From: Nonomuraea glycinis
GTDB lineage: Bacteria; Actinomycetota; Actinomycetes; Streptosporangiales; Streptosporangiaceae
DNA length: 64,000 bases
NCBI RefSeq assembly: GCF_014646515.1
Contig: NZ_BMNK01000014.1
Span: 190,298 to 254,297 of the forward strand
Direction: 5' to 3'
Shown: positions 8,450 to 17,597 of the stretch, one piece after another
How the letters are laid out: every line of letters begins with the position of its first letter
Numbering within the stretch: position 1 is the stretch's first letter
Notes under the pieces: model-generated
Seen by the model: the letters and a program-made list of their open reading frames with translations, nothing else
Told to the model about the DNA's origin: nothing
Database searches by the model: none
Position numbers and translations under genes: made by a program

Positions 8450-8824
8450 CTAGACCTCCACGTTGTACGGCAGGTGCAGCTCGTCAGCCGGAACTCCGCG
8501 AATGCCCCAGTTCGTCCTAGGCATCTCGATGATCGTGATCTCCACGTCGGCCGCGGGGTAGGGCAGAGTCTCGTAGATCGTCCGGATCAGGGTGCGTTTG
8601 GCGTAGTCGCTGCGGCCGGTGAAACAGAGCACCTCGATGATCAGATAGCCCTCCCCGCGCTGCGGGCAGATGAGATCGTCGGCGTCCAGCAGGAGGAAGC
8701 GGTGGAACCTCTTGTCCTCCGGCAACTCCCAGGCGCTGACCAGGCACGAGTGCAGCAGATCCGACACCTCTCGCTGCCGCCCCGCCCACACGTCCCGGCG
8801 CCCGTAGACCTTCAACTGAGCCAT
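8450..8824 (-). CDS. Tautomerase family protein
   Basis: The product has about 124 residues from the ATG giving MAQLKVYGRRDVW; an upstream start three codons earlier is possible. Its length and the segment EVLCFTGRSDYAKRTLIRTIYETL followed by VEITIIEMPRTNWGIRG fit the tautomerase-superfamily branch with two beta-alpha-beta units in one chain. The N-terminal catalytic proline of the classical family is not at position 2, so activity is uncertain. It is divergent from the response regulator, with only 18 bases between the starts, so the two probably share a promoter region. Confidence 0.7.
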   Translation of the reverse strand: MAQLKVYGRRDVWAGRQREVSDLLHSCLVSAWELPEDKRFHRFLLLDADDLICPQRGEGYLIIEVLCFTGRSDYAKRTLIRTIYETLPYPAADVEITIIEMPRTNWGIRGVPADELHLPYNVEV

Positions 8825-8842
8825 GTCGGTCACTATAGACAG

Positions 8843-9493
8843 GTGATTCGCCTACTGCTCGCCGACGACGAAGCCATGATCCGCGCCGGCATCCGGGCCA
8901 TCCTGGCCTCGGACCCGGAGCTCGACGTGGTCGCCGAGGCCGCCGACGGGCGGGAGGCGGTCGACCTGGCCATCAGCCACCACCCCGACGTGGCGCTGCT
9001 GGACATCCGGATGCCCCGGCTCGACGGGCTAGCGGCGGCGGCCGAGATCGGCCGGGCCGCGCCGGAGGTGGCGGTGGTGATGCTGACCACATTCGGCGAG
9101 GACGACTACATCGCCAAGGCGCTCGACGTGGGGGCGAGCGGATTTCTGCTCAAGTCCGGCGACCCGCGCGAGCTCATCGCCGGGGTGCACGCCGTCGCGG
9201 ACGGCGCCGCCTACCTGTCGCCCAAGGTCGCCCGGCGCGTCATCACCCAGTTCGCCGGCGGGCGCATGGCACGCGGCGCCGCCGCCCGCGACCGCATCGG
9301 GGGCCTCACCGAACGCGAGCGGGAAGTGCTCGCCCTCGTCGGCGCCGGACTGTCCAACGCGGAGATCGCCCGGCGGCTGCACATCGTGGAAGGCACCGTG
9401 AAGGCGTACGTGAGCGCCATCCTCACCCGGCTCGACGTGCGCAACCGCGTCCAGGCCGCGATCGTCGCGCACGAAGCCGGATTGGTAGCCTGA
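8843..9493 (+). CDS. NarL/FixJ-type response regulator (orphan)
   Basis: The product has 216 residues from the GTG at 8843, chosen because the receiver domain begins at once (VIRLLLADDEAMIRAGI). The phosphoacceptor Asp is in VALLDIRMPRLDG, the switch Thr/Lys region in MLTTFGEDDY and FLLKSGDP, and a LuxR-type HTH covers about 145-210 (LTEREREVLALVGAGLSNAEIARRL). No histidine kinase is adjacent, so it is an orphan within this window. pyrD starts 4 bases after its stop, suggesting read-through. Confidence 0.9.
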   Translation: MIRLLLADDEAMIRAGIRAILASDPELDVVAEAADGREAVDLAISHHPDVALLDIRMPRLDGLAAAAEIGRAAPEVAVVMLTTFGEDDYIAKALDVGASGFLLKSGDPRELIAGVHAVADGAAYLSPKVARRVITQFAGGRMARGAAARDRIGGLTEREREVLALVGAGLSNAEIARRLHIVEGTVKAYVSAILTRLDVRNRVQAAIVAHEAGLVA

Positions 9494-9496
9494 CCT

Positions 9497-10552
9497 GTGA
9501 TGTATCGCCTCCTGTTCACCTGGGTCCTGCGCCGCCTCGATGCCGAGACCGTGCACCACCGGACCGTCAGGGCCCTCGCGCTGCTCGCCAGGCTGCCCCT
9601 GCTCAAGCGACTTCTGCACCGGGTGCTCGCACCGCACGATCCCATCCTGCGGGTGAGCGCCTTCGGGGTGCACTTCCCCGGCCCGCTCGGCCTGGCGGCG
9701 GGGTTCGACAAGGACGCCGCCTGCGCCGAGGGGATCGCCGCGCTGGGCTTCTCGCACGTCGAGGTCGGCACCATCACCGCGCACGCGCAGCCGGGCAACC
9801 CCCGTCCCCGGCTGTTCCGGCTGGTGCCGGAGCGGGCGGTCGTCAACCGGATGGGGTTCAACAACGCCGGGGCCACGGCCGCCGCCCGCAGGCTGCGCCG
9901 CACCCGCGGGGTGCCGGTCGTGGTGGGCGTCAACATCGGCAAGACCAAGGTGGTGCCCGAATCGGAGGCGGCCGCCGACTACGTGGCCAGCGCCAGGAAG
10001 CTCGCGCCGCTGGCCGACTATCTGGTGGTCAACGTCAGCTCGCCCAACACGCCCGGCCTGCGCGACCTGCAGGCCGTCTCGCTGCTGCGCCCGCTGCTGA
10101 CGGCGGTCAAGGAGGTCGCCGACGGCACCCCCCGCCGCACCCCGCTGCTCGTCAAGATCGCTCCGGACCTGGCGGACGAGGACGTCGACGCCGTCGCCGC
10201 CCTGGCCCTGGAGCTCGGGCTCGACGGGATCATCGCCACCAACACCACGATCAAGCACAGCGGCGAGACGGGCGGCCTGTCGGGCCGTCCGCTCAAGGCC
10301 CGCTCCCTCGAAGTGCTGCGCCGCCTGCGCGCCAAGGTGGGCGACCGCATCGTGCTGGTGTCGGTCGGCGGCGTGGAGAACGTGGACGACGTCTGGGAGC
10401 GCCTGCTGGCCGGGGCGACGCTGGTGCAGGGCTACACCGGCTGGATCTACGGCGGGCCGCTGTGGGCCGCCCGCATCCACCGCCAACTCGCCCGCCGCGC
10501 CCGCCGGCACCGCGTGTCCACCATCACCGACATCATCGGCCGCACGGCATAG
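9497..10552 (+). CDS. pyrD: Quinone-dependent dihydroorotate dehydrogenase (class 2)
   Basis: This 351-residue FMN enzyme oxidises dihydroorotate to orotate in pyrimidine synthesis and passes electrons to menaquinone. The N-terminal membrane-associating helices (YRLLFTWVLRRLDAETVH) are those of class 2. Conserved segments are GLAAGFDKDA, NRMGFNNAGA, NVSSPNTPGLR (the serine base) and VSVGGVENVDD. GTG at 9497 and the next-codon ATG are both usable. It sits 4 bases after the response regulator gene, an unusual place for a pyrimidine gene, which normally lies with carAB/pyrB. Confidence 0.95.
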   Translation: MMYRLLFTWVLRRLDAETVHHRTVRALALLARLPLLKRLLHRVLAPHDPILRVSAFGVHFPGPLGLAAGFDKDAACAEGIAALGFSHVEVGTITAHAQPGNPRPRLFRLVPERAVVNRMGFNNAGATAAARRLRRTRGVPVVVGVNIGKTKVVPESEAAADYVASARKLAPLADYLVVNVSSPNTPGLRDLQAVSLLRPLLTAVKEVADGTPRRTPLLVKIAPDLADEDVDAVAALALELGLDGIIATNTTIKHSGETGGLSGRPLKARSLEVLRRLRAKVGDRIVLVSVGGVENVDDVWERLLAGATLVQGYTGWIYGGPLWAARIHRQLARRARRHRVSTITDIIGRTA

Positions 10553-10648
10553 ACATGACACTCACCCGGCGCGACCACCTGCCGTACGCGCGCGTCTCGT
10601 ACGGTCGGCTGCCCCCGTGCGGCGCGGGACTGTCGTAGCGGGAGGTTA

Positions 10649-12859
10649 GTGTCCGTGCGTCGGAAGGATGCCGGCGATGGCGGGGAGTTCAGCGTGACCG
10701 CGCTCGCGAGACCGGAGCAGGCGGAGGTGGAGGCCTCCGTCGAGCAACTGCTGCACGTCGGCGAGGACGACTACACGGTGGCCCGGATGAGCTCCGACGA
10801 CGCCGGGGCCTTCGTCGCCGCCGGGCGGGCGCTCGGCGGAGTCCAGCCGGGGGAGCGGCTGCTGCTGTCCGGCGAGTGGGGCGAGCATCCCCGCTACGGC
10901 GGCCGGCTGCAGGTCAAGGGGTGCGAGCGGGTGGCGCCGTCCACCGTCCGCGCCATCACCCTCTACCTCGGGTCCGGCCTGATCCGGGGCGTGGGCCCCC
11001 GGCTGGCGCACGCCATCGTGAGCCACTTCGGCGAGCAGACGCTCAAGGTCATCGACGCCGAGCCGGAGCGCCTGCGTGAGGTCGTCAACATCGGCGCCAT
11101 CCGGCAGGCGCAGATCGTCGAGGCGTGGGCCGAGCAGAAGTCCGTCGCCGAGCTGATGGTCGCGCTGCAGGGCTTCGGCGTCAGCCCCCTGCTCGCCACC
11201 AAGATCTACCAGTCGTACGGTCACGACGCGCTGCGGGTCCTGACCACCGACCCCTACCAGCTGGTGGGCCGGGTGCGGGGGATCGCCTTCCACACCGCCG
11301 ACCGCATCGCGCTGCGGTCCGGAGTGCCGGCGAGCAGCGGGCAGCGGATCGAGGCGGCGGTCGTGGACCGGCTGGAGGCGGCGGCGGCCGGCGGCGGACA
11401 CTGCTTCCTCGCGCTGCGGGCCCTGGTCGCCCAGGTGTCGGTCCTGGTCGAGCAGGACGAGGAGCCGATCAGGCGGGCCATCGACGCGCTGCACGCCGAG
11501 CGCCGGGTGGTCGTGGAGGCGTCCATGACCGACGCGAGCCAGGCGGTCGTCTACGGCAAGCAGGAGCACAGCCGGGAGGTGGCGCTGGCCGCCCAGCTGG
11601 CCAGGCTCTTCCAGGCGCGCTCGACGCTGCGGCTGCGGCCCTTCGCGGAGGACCAGCGGCTGCACGAGGACCAGCGCGCCGCCGTCAACCTGGTGCTGAC
11701 CAGCACCGTGTCCGTGCTGACGGGCGGTCCTGGCTGCGGCAAGAGCCACACCGTCGCGGCCATCGCCGCCACGGTACGGGCGATGGGCGGCAGGGTGACG
11801 CTGGCCGCCCCGACGGGCAAGGCCGCCAAGCGCCTCTCGGAGCTCACCGGCCTGCCCGCGATGACCGTCCACCGGATGCTCGCCCAGCAGCCCGACCTGG
11901 CGGACGGGATGCTGTTCCAGGAGGTCCCCGCCGAGGCGGATCTCATCGTGGTGGACGAGGCGTCCATGCTGGACCTGCAGCTGGCCACCCGGCTGACGGC
12001 CGCCATCCCGTCCGGCAGCCACCTGCTGCTCGTCGGCGACAGCGACCAGTTGCCCAGCATCGGGCCCGGCAGGGTGCTGGCCGACGTGCTCAGCGTGGTG
12101 GAGATCCCCCGCATCCGGCTGACCCACGTCTTCCGGCAGGCGCAGGACAGCGGCATCGTCCAGGCCGCCCACCGGATCCGGGGCGGCGAGCTGCCGTTTC
12201 TGCCGGGCGGGGGCGGCTTCTGGTTCGAGGAGCTGGACGACCCGGCGGCGGTGGCCGAGCGGGTGATCCACCTGGCGACCGAGGCGATCCCCAGAAAACA
12301 GGGCATCCGCCCCGAGCAGGTCCAGGTCCTGTGCCCGATGCGCAAGGGCGCGACCGGCACCATCGAGCTCGGCCGCACCCTCCAGGACCGCCTCAACCCG
12401 CCCGGGGACGACGTCGACGAGCACTGGTACGGCTCCACGGTCTTCCGGGTGGGCGACCGGGTCATGTCCATCCGCAACAACTACGACAAAGGCATCTTCA
12501 ACGGCGAGATAGCCACCGTCACCGGGATCAACCCGAGAGACCGGCTGACCGAGCTCCTGACGGACGACGCCCACAAGGTCGAGTACGCCTTCGACGAGCT
12601 GGACGAGCTCACCCACGCCTACGCCATCAGCGTCCACCGCTCCCAGGGCAGCGAATACCCCTTCGTCGTCGCCCCCATCGTCGCCGAATCGGGCGGCATC
12701 ATGCTCCGCCGCCGCCTCCTCTACACCCTCATCACCAGGGCGAAGACCTGGGTGGTCCTGGTGGGCCAGCGAGAAGCCCTGGAGCTGGCCGTACGCCGCC
12801 TCGGCGACAGACGGAACACCGCCCTCCCACACCGCCTGACCATACTGACCAACTCCTGA
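10649..12859 (+). CDS. recD2: ATP-dependent RecD2-type DNA helicase
   Basis: The 736-residue product is the stand-alone RecD2 form. An N-terminal OB-like/HhH region (about 20-240, IRGVGPRLAHAIVSHFG and ALQGFGVSPLLATKIYQSYG) precedes a superfamily 1B helicase core with Walker A GGPGCGKSHT (about 355), Walker B VVDEASMLD, motif III LLVGDSDQLPSIGPG and the C-terminal HRSQGSEYP. RecD2 is a 5'-3' helicase acting outside RecBCD. GGGAGG is 3 bases from the GTG at 10649 but 9 from the GTG at 10655, so the second start is equally likely. The stop codon lies inside the first copy of a 25-bp tandem repeat. Confidence 0.93.
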   Translation: MSVRRKDAGDGGEFSVTALARPEQAEVEASVEQLLHVGEDDYTVARMSSDDAGAFVAAGRALGGVQPGERLLLSGEWGEHPRYGGRLQVKGCERVAPSTVRAITLYLGSGLIRGVGPRLAHAIVSHFGEQTLKVIDAEPERLREVVNIGAIRQAQIVEAWAEQKSVAELMVALQGFGVSPLLATKIYQSYGHDALRVLTTDPYQLVGRVRGIAFHTADRIALRSGVPASSGQRIEAAVVDRLEAAAAGGGHCFLALRALVAQVSVLVEQDEEPIRRAIDALHAERRVVVEASMTDASQAVVYGKQEHSREVALAAQLARLFQARSTLRLRPFAEDQRLHEDQRAAVNLVLTSTVSVLTGGPGCGKSHTVAAIAATVRAMGGRVTLAAPTGKAAKRLSELTGLPAMTVHRMLAQQPDLADGMLFQEVPAEADLIVVDEASMLDLQLATRLTAAIPSGSHLLLVGDSDQLPSIGPGRVLADVLSVVEIPRIRLTHVFRQAQDSGIVQAAHRIRGGELPFLPGGGGFWFEELDDPAAVAERVIHLATEAIPRKQGIRPEQVQVLCPMRKGATGTIELGRTLQDRLNPPGDDVDEHWYGSTVFRVGDRVMSIRNNYDKGIFNGEIATVTGINPRDRLTELLTDDAHKVEYAFDELDELTHAYAISVHRSQGSEYPFVVAPIVAESGGIMLRRRLLYTLITRAKTWVVLVGQREALELAVRRLGDRRNTALPHRLTILTNS

Positions 12860-12975
12860 ACCGCCCGCTCACGCCGACTCCTGAACCGGCGTTCGCGCCG
12901 ACTCCTGAACCGCCCGCTCACGCCGGCTCTTGAACCGCCCGCTCGCGCCGACTCCTGAACCGGCTGCTCGCGCCG
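12852..12975. repeat. Five tandem copies of a ~25-bp repeat at the recD2 stop
   Basis: Units start at 12852, 12877, 12901, 12926 and 12951. Each begins ACTCCTGAACCG (or GCTCTTGAACCG) and ends CGCGCCG or CACGCCG. Lengths are 25, 24, 25, 25 and 25 bases, with a few substitutions between copies. The first copy contains the recD2 stop TGA. No unique spacers exist, so this is not CRISPR. It probably arose by slippage; a role in transcript ending is possible but not shown. Confidence 0.9.
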
Positions 12976-12999
12976 TACAGGAAGGGTTGTCGTGGTGGG

Positions 13000-14592
13000 T
13001 CAGACGCTTGGGCGGGTTGATTCCGCGTCGAGGGTCATCTCGTCGATGCGGGCCATCACCGCCGACACGTCGATCACGCCCGGCCGGTGCGGCCGGCGGC
13101 GCTGCCAGGGGTGCGGGCCCGCCGGCGGCCGGTACTCGACGCCGAGCGCGTCCAACCGGCCCAGGTGCGCGTCGAGCCGCCCGTCGAAGTCGTCGCGCGG
13201 CCCCCAGGCGATCTCGGCGACCGCGCAGGCGCGCGGCCACAGCCGGTAGTCCATGGTCCGGGCGTCCGGAACCCGTTCGGTCCAGAGCTGCGCCTGTACG
13301 CCCAGGACGTGGGATCGCTCAGAGGGGGACCAGTCGGCGGGGGCGGGGTCGAAGGCGGCCACGTCGGCGACGGTGATGGTCTCGCCGATCGCCATCGGCT
13401 CCTCGGCGGAGGCCGCCTCGGCGTAGTCGAGGTAGAGCGGGAAGACAGAGGTGGCGACCACGTCGTGGCCCGCGGCGGCGGCGCGGCGGCCGACGTTCAT
13501 GCCCCGCCAGGGCATCACGACGGTGTCCTGCCGGAGGCCGCCGCTGACGAACGCCTCGTCCCAGACCACGGCGCGCGAGCCCCGCTCGGCCAGCGCGTCG
13601 GCGAGTTGCCGCAGGAACCAGGCCTGGAGGTCGTTGGCCGAGGCCAGGCCGAGGGACTCGCGGTAGGCGACGATCTCGGGGGAGGAGGTCCAGCGGTCAA
13701 GCACGACCTCGTCGCCGCCGATGTGCACGTACGGGGTGTCGCCGAGGGCTTCGAGGAGCTCGTCGAAGATCGTGGTGAGGAACTCGACGGTGGGCGGGAG
13801 CGGCGACAGGATGGCGGGGGAGATGCCCCAGCGGTCCATCACCCGGTGGGGCTCGCCCGTGACGCCGAGCGACGGGTAGGCGGCCAGGATCGCCGACGCG
13901 TGGCCGGGCACGTCGATCTCGGGGACGATCGTGACGGCGCGGGCGCGGGCGTACGCGGCGAGCTCGGCCAGGTCGGCGAGGCTGTAGTAGCCGCCGTGCG
14001 GGACGTCGTCGTAGGCCTCGTCCTCGCGGTAGAAGTGGACGGCGGTGCGCGGCCGGTGCGAGGAGATCTCGTGCAGCAGCGGGTAGGCCCGGCTCTCCAC
14101 CCGCCACCCCTGGTCGTCGGCCAGGTGCAGGTGCAGGTGGTTGAGCTTGTGCACGGCCATCAGGTCGACCAGCCGCATGATCTCCCGCTTGGGGAAGAAG
14201 TGCCTGGCCACGTCGAGGTGCAGGCCGCGCCACGGGAAGCGGGGCGCGTCCTCGATCCGGACGCCGGGCACGGTCCACGGCCCCCGCGCGGTGACGCGGT
14301 AGGAGGCGTCGGGCAGGAGCTGGTGCAGCGACTGGGCGGCGTAGAAGGCGCCGGCCGGGCCGCCCGCGGTGATCTCGATCCCGCGCGAGCCTGCGATCAG
14401 CCGGTAGCCCTCGACGCCGAGCGCCGGGTCGTGCCTGGTGGCGATCGCGCCGTCGTCGCCGGGCCGCAGGTCGAGCATCGGCAGCGCGGTCCGTACCGGC
14501 TCTATCAGGGTGTCGGGCCCGGAGATGGCGGCACCCGCGGCCAGGTCGTAAGAGCCGGACAGGGGGTTGAGCACCTTCGGGCGAGGAATCAT
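13000..14592 (-). CDS. Beta-N-acetylhexosaminidase, glycoside hydrolase family 20
   Basis: The 530-residue product has an N-terminal GH20b-like domain (about 1-115, ending GAFYAAQSLHQLLP) and a GH20 catalytic barrel (about 120-460) with WRGLHLDVARHFF, LHLHLADDQGWR and the catalytic pair in HIGGDEV (Asp-Glu, substrate-assisted mechanism). It removes terminal GlcNAc or GalNAc from chitin or peptidoglycan fragments. No signal peptide is visible, so a cytoplasmic role is likely. Its ATG overlaps the stop of the upstream amidase gene (ATGA at 14589-14592), linking it to murein turnover. Confidence 0.92.
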   Translation of the reverse strand: MIPRPKVLNPLSGSYDLAAGAAISGPDTLIEPVRTALPMLDLRPGDDGAIATRHDPALGVEGYRLIAGSRGIEITAGGPAGAFYAAQSLHQLLPDASYRVTARGPWTVPGVRIEDAPRFPWRGLHLDVARHFFPKREIMRLVDLMAVHKLNHLHLHLADDQGWRVESRAYPLLHEISSHRPRTAVHFYREDEAYDDVPHGGYYSLADLAELAAYARARAVTIVPEIDVPGHASAILAAYPSLGVTGEPHRVMDRWGISPAILSPLPPTVEFLTTIFDELLEALGDTPYVHIGGDEVVLDRWTSSPEIVAYRESLGLASANDLQAWFLRQLADALAERGSRAVVWDEAFVSGGLRQDTVVMPWRGMNVGRRAAAAGHDVVATSVFPLYLDYAEAASAEEPMAIGETITVADVAAFDPAPADWSPSERSHVLGVQAQLWTERVPDARTMDYRLWPRACAVAEIAWGPRDDFDGRLDAHLGRLDALGVEYRPPAGPHPWQRRRPHRPGVIDVSAVMARIDEMTLDAESTRPSV

Positions 14593-15464
14593 GGTTTGAG
14601 ATACTGCTGCAAACCGTTGGCCAAAGCCAGGGCGATCCGCTGCCGGAAGCGCGGGTCCTGGAACTTGGCCGCCTCGGTCGGGTTCTTCATGTTGCCCGCT
14701 TCGAGGAAGATCTTCGGCACGGTCGAGAGGTTGAGGCCGCCCAGGTCGTTGCGGTAGTTGAGGGCCTTGGTGCCGATGTAGGTGGAGTAGGGCAGGCCGG
14801 TGCCCTTACGGAAGGCGTCGCGTACGGTCACCCCGAGCTTGCTGGAGGCGTTCACGACCGGGTCCACCGGACCGTTGATCTTCTTCGGCATGATGATGTG
14901 GAAGCCGTGGTTGCGCGTCGCCGAACCGTCGGCGTGGACCGAGATCGCGGCGTCGGCCTTGTTGCGGTTGCCGATGGCGGCCCGCTGGGTGATGCACGGC
15001 CCCACGCCGGTGTTGCTGGACCTGGTCAGCTTGACCGTGGCCCCGCGGCTCTTCAGGATCTTGGCCAGCCGGTTGGAGACGTCCCAGGTGAAGGCCGCCT
15101 CGGAGTAGCCGCTGGCGGTGGCGGTGCCGGTGGTGTCACAGGCCTTCCACTGCGTCAGCACGTTGACCTTGCGGTTGATGGCCTTCGGATCGCGGAAGTT
15201 GCCGCCGTTGTGGCCGGGGTCGATGACCACGACCTTGCCGCCGAGCGGCTTGGCGGCGGGCTCGTCGGCGGCCGGCGCGGGCCTTTCGGCCACGCCGGTG
15301 CCGTCGGCCCGGGGCTTGGCGGCCTGTCCCGTCGATGCGGCGGTGGCTCGCGCCGTGGCCTGCTCGGCGGCCTGACCTGCCGTGGACCCGCTGGACGCGG
15401 CGCCGCCGCACGCGCAGACGATCAGGCCGCACGCGGCGAGGACGGAGGCTGGTAGAGCACGCAT
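14589..15464 (-). CDS. N-acetylmuramoyl-L-alanine amidase (Amidase_3), probable lipoprotein
   Basis: The product has 291 residues from the ATG at 15464, which has GGTTGGAG upstream; a TTG three codons earlier is less likely. The signal sequence LPASVLAACGLIVCAC ends in a plausible lipobox (VCAC). An Ala-rich linker (to about 70) follows, then the zinc amidase domain: VVVIDPGHNGG, GYSEAAFTWDV, ISVHADG and the catalytic Glu in KIFLEAGNM. It cleaves the glycan-peptide bond of peptidoglycan outside the membrane. It is coupled by a 4-base overlap to the GH20 gene, suggesting shared function in wall recycling. Confidence 0.9.
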   Translation of the reverse strand: MRALPASVLAACGLIVCACGGAASSGSTAGQAAEQATARATAASTGQAAKPRADGTGVAERPAPAADEPAAKPLGGKVVVIDPGHNGGNFRDPKAINRKVNVLTQWKACDTTGTATASGYSEAAFTWDVSNRLAKILKSRGATVKLTRSSNTGVGPCITQRAAIGNRNKADAAISVHADGSATRNHGFHIIMPKKINGPVDPVVNASSKLGVTVRDAFRKGTGLPYSTYIGTKALNYRNDLGGLNLSTVPKIFLEAGNMKNPTEAAKFQDPRFRQRIALALANGLQQYLKP

Positions 15465-15600
15465 GGGCTCCAACCTACGTCAAGCCCGCCCCCGGCCTCC
15501 GGCGAACGCGCGGAACGCGCCGAACGCGCCGAACCACCACACCACACCCCAGCCTCCGCCGAACGGGCGCAGTATGCGCCGAACCACCACACCCCGGCCC

Positions 15601-15849
15601 TCACCAGACGTGTTCGCCGACCTCCTGGCGCTGGAGCAGGGCGGCCAGTTCCCGCGCGTCCTCGGCGTCGAGGCCGAGGACGACGCGGGGACGGCCCCAC
15701 GGGTGGTCGAGGGAGTGGGCGACGTAGCTGGCGACGGACTCGGCGCCGACGTCGGCTCCTCTCCCTCGTCCGGCCCGCCACTGGGCCCAGGCCCGTTCGA
15801 GCTCGGCCGCGGCACGCTGGGCGCACGACACCAGTTCTGGATCACGCAT
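15601..15849 (-). CDS. Small hypothetical protein (82 aa)
   Basis: I do not recognise this protein. It is soluble, begins MRDPELVSCAQRAAAELERAW, has a Gly/Arg-rich middle and ends in a regular amphipathic segment (VVLGLDAEDARELAALLQRQ). GGGGGGACAGCC upstream of the ATG and third-position GC bias typical of the window support a real gene. It lies between the amidase/hexosaminidase pair and the LacI regulator, all on the minus strand but with gaps of more than 100 bases on both sides, so co-transcription is uncertain. Confidence 0.55.
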   Translation of the reverse strand: MRDPELVSCAQRAAAELERAWAQWRAGRGRGADVGAESVASYVAHSLDHPWGRPRVVLGLDAEDARELAALLQRQEVGEHVW

Positions 15850-15969
15850 GGCTGTCCCCCCGGATCAGATCGTGGCCGGATCGAATCCGGCCACAACTAG
15901 CATGACCCTGGTGAGTCAACCGCCATCCGGCGGTGTCGCGAAGCATGTTGACCCAGCCTTGGCCTGCTC

Positions 15970-17019
15970 TTAGGCCCGTCCCGTGCTGCGGCGCACGATC
16001 AGTTCCGGAGTTATCTCGCGCAGGCGGGCCGGGGTGGCGGGGTTGGTGATCCGGTCGCTCAGCAGCGCGGCGGCCGTCCTGCCCATGGCGCGGCGCGGCT
16101 GGTCGACCGAGGTCAGCGAGATGCGGCCGGACGCCGACAGGTGCGTGTTGTCATAGCCGACCACCGACAGGTCCTCGGGCACGCGCAGGCCCAGTTGGTC
16201 GGCGGCCGACAGCACGCCGAGCGCCACCACGTCGTTGGCGGCGAAGATCGCCGTGGGCCTGGGGTCGCGGGTCAGCAGGGCGAGCGCCGCGTCCCTGCCG
16301 CCGCTCTCGGTCGAGTCCGCGGCCTCGACCATGATGTACGGCGCGAGCGCGTGCCTGCGCATGGCCACCAGGTAGCCCTCGCAGCGGGAGGGGCGCGCGC
16401 CCTCGATGTGCGCGATGCGCTTGTGGCCGGATTCGACCAGGTGGTCGATGGCCAGCCGGGCGCCGAGCTGGTCGTCGTCGACGACGATGTCGACGCTTTC
16501 CAGATCGATGTCACGTTCCCCTACGACGACCGTCGGGGTGTAGGCGGTGGCCTCGATGAGGGTCTCACTGGTCGGCGCGATGCCTAACAGGACCAGTCCG
16601 TCGACCCTGAGCTCCAGGAAGGCCTCCACGGCCTCGTCCTCGAAGGCGGGGTCCCACTGGCTGTTGCCGATCAGCATGCGCAGGCCGTCGCCGTGCAGGC
16701 TCTCCTGCAGCCCGTCGAGGAACTCCGCGTAGAAGGGATTGTGCAGGTCGGCGACCAGCGCTCCGATGAGGTGGGTGCGGCCTTCGACCAGGCTGCGCGC
16801 CACCGCGTTCGGCCGGTAGCCGAGCTCGCGGGCGGCCTGTAACACGGCCTGACGCCGGTGCTCGCTCACGTGCGGGGATCCGCGCAGCACGAGTGAGACC
16901 AGCGATTTGGAGACGCCGGCTCGTTCGGCGACGTTCCGGATGGTGGGTCTTGGCCGAGGCAGCGTATCTACCTCTCTCAGCTTGGTGATGGTTGAAGTCT
17001 TGACTGGCGGACCTGACAT
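15970..17019 (-). CDS. LacI family transcriptional regulator
   Basis: The product has 349 residues from the ATG at 17019 (GGGGGAG 5 bases upstream). A short N-terminal tail precedes the HTH/hinge (TIRNVAERAGVSKSLVSLVL, then RQAVLQAARELGYRPNAVARSL). The periplasmic-binding-protein-like effector domain fills the rest (LIGALVADLHNPFYAEF, DGLVLLGI, TAIFAANDVVALGVL, VVGYDNTHLS). It is presumably a sugar-responsive repressor. No transporter or catabolic operon is adjacent; the nearest sugar gene is the GH20 hexosaminidase 1.4 kb downstream, so the target is unknown. Confidence 0.92.
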   Translation of the reverse strand: MSGPPVKTSTITKLREVDTLPRPRPTIRNVAERAGVSKSLVSLVLRGSPHVSEHRRQAVLQAARELGYRPNAVARSLVEGRTHLIGALVADLHNPFYAEFLDGLQESLHGDGLRMLIGNSQWDPAFEDEAVEAFLELRVDGLVLLGIAPTSETLIEATAYTPTVVVGERDIDLESVDIVVDDDQLGARLAIDHLVESGHKRIAHIEGARPSRCEGYLVAMRRHALAPYIMVEAADSTESGGRDAALALLTRDPRPTAIFAANDVVALGVLSAADQLGLRVPEDLSVVGYDNTHLSASGRISLTSVDQPRRAMGRTAAALLSDRITNPATPARLREITPELIVRRSTGRA

Positions 17020-17597
17020 GTGTCTCCCCCGCGATGCGAAGTTGGGCACCTGTCTCACCAAACGATCGAGTTCGCCGCAGGGTACGGGTTGATGCGCGGG
17101 ATGCCGCTAATCGGTCGATCGCCGCGACGAGTGGTGGCCACCGGAAGGACGGCACGGTGGGCTTCAGGCTCCTGCGGGGCGGTGGTCCGGCGCGGGTGAC
17201 CTGCGCGGATAGCCCGTACGGCGGTCAGGCGCGGTTGTCCGGCACGGGGCCGAACCGGTGCCGCGCACGACGCTGAGGTCGTGGATCGAGACGGCGGGGA
17301 CGAAGAGCGGACGGTGTTTCACCGCGCTCGGCGCGGCGGCCGGCTATGACACCGAGCTCGACAGGCGGTGGACGGTCTGGCTCTGCGAAGAAGAGCGGTC
17401 GACGGTCTGACCCCGCGAAACGGTCTGGCTCTGCGAAACGGTCTGGCTCTGCGAAACGGTCTGGCTGTGCGAAGAAGAATGGCGCCGGGCGGGCGGCGCC
17501 AACTCCCCTCGCGACGTTGTGTCGTCACAGGGGTGGACCGGGTCGCGCCGACCTGGCCCACCGTTCAACCCCCCTGAGGTTCGTGACGACCCTGGCA
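17020..17597. other. Gene-free interval between bldC and the LacI gene
   Basis: I see no convincing gene in these 578 bases. The LacI gene's promoter should lie in 17020-17200. The part nearest bldC (17372-17473) is an 18-bp tandem repeat array, listed separately. Open frames crossing it encode only repeat-derived low-complexity peptides. Confidence 0.6.
17372..17473. repeat. 18-bp tandem repeat downstream of bldC
   Basis: Four contiguous copies of ACGGTCTGGCTCTGCGAA start at 17402, 17420, 17438 and 17456; the first and last differ slightly. A fifth copy at 17372-17389 is separated by a 12-base GAAGAGCGGTCG segment. The unit is a multiple of three, and on the minus strand it would read as a Ser-Gln-Thr-Val hexapeptide repeat, but that frame has no credible start or domain. 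Confidence 0.9.

Noticed and set aside
12852..12975. CRISPR-like array
   Set aside because: The repeats are contiguous with no unique spacers and there are no cas genes; the same holds for 17372-17473.
14589..15600. DasR-type (GlcNAc) operator before the amidase/hexosaminidase pair
   Set aside because: No TGGTCTAGACCA-like site was found there, so control by DasR is not claimed.
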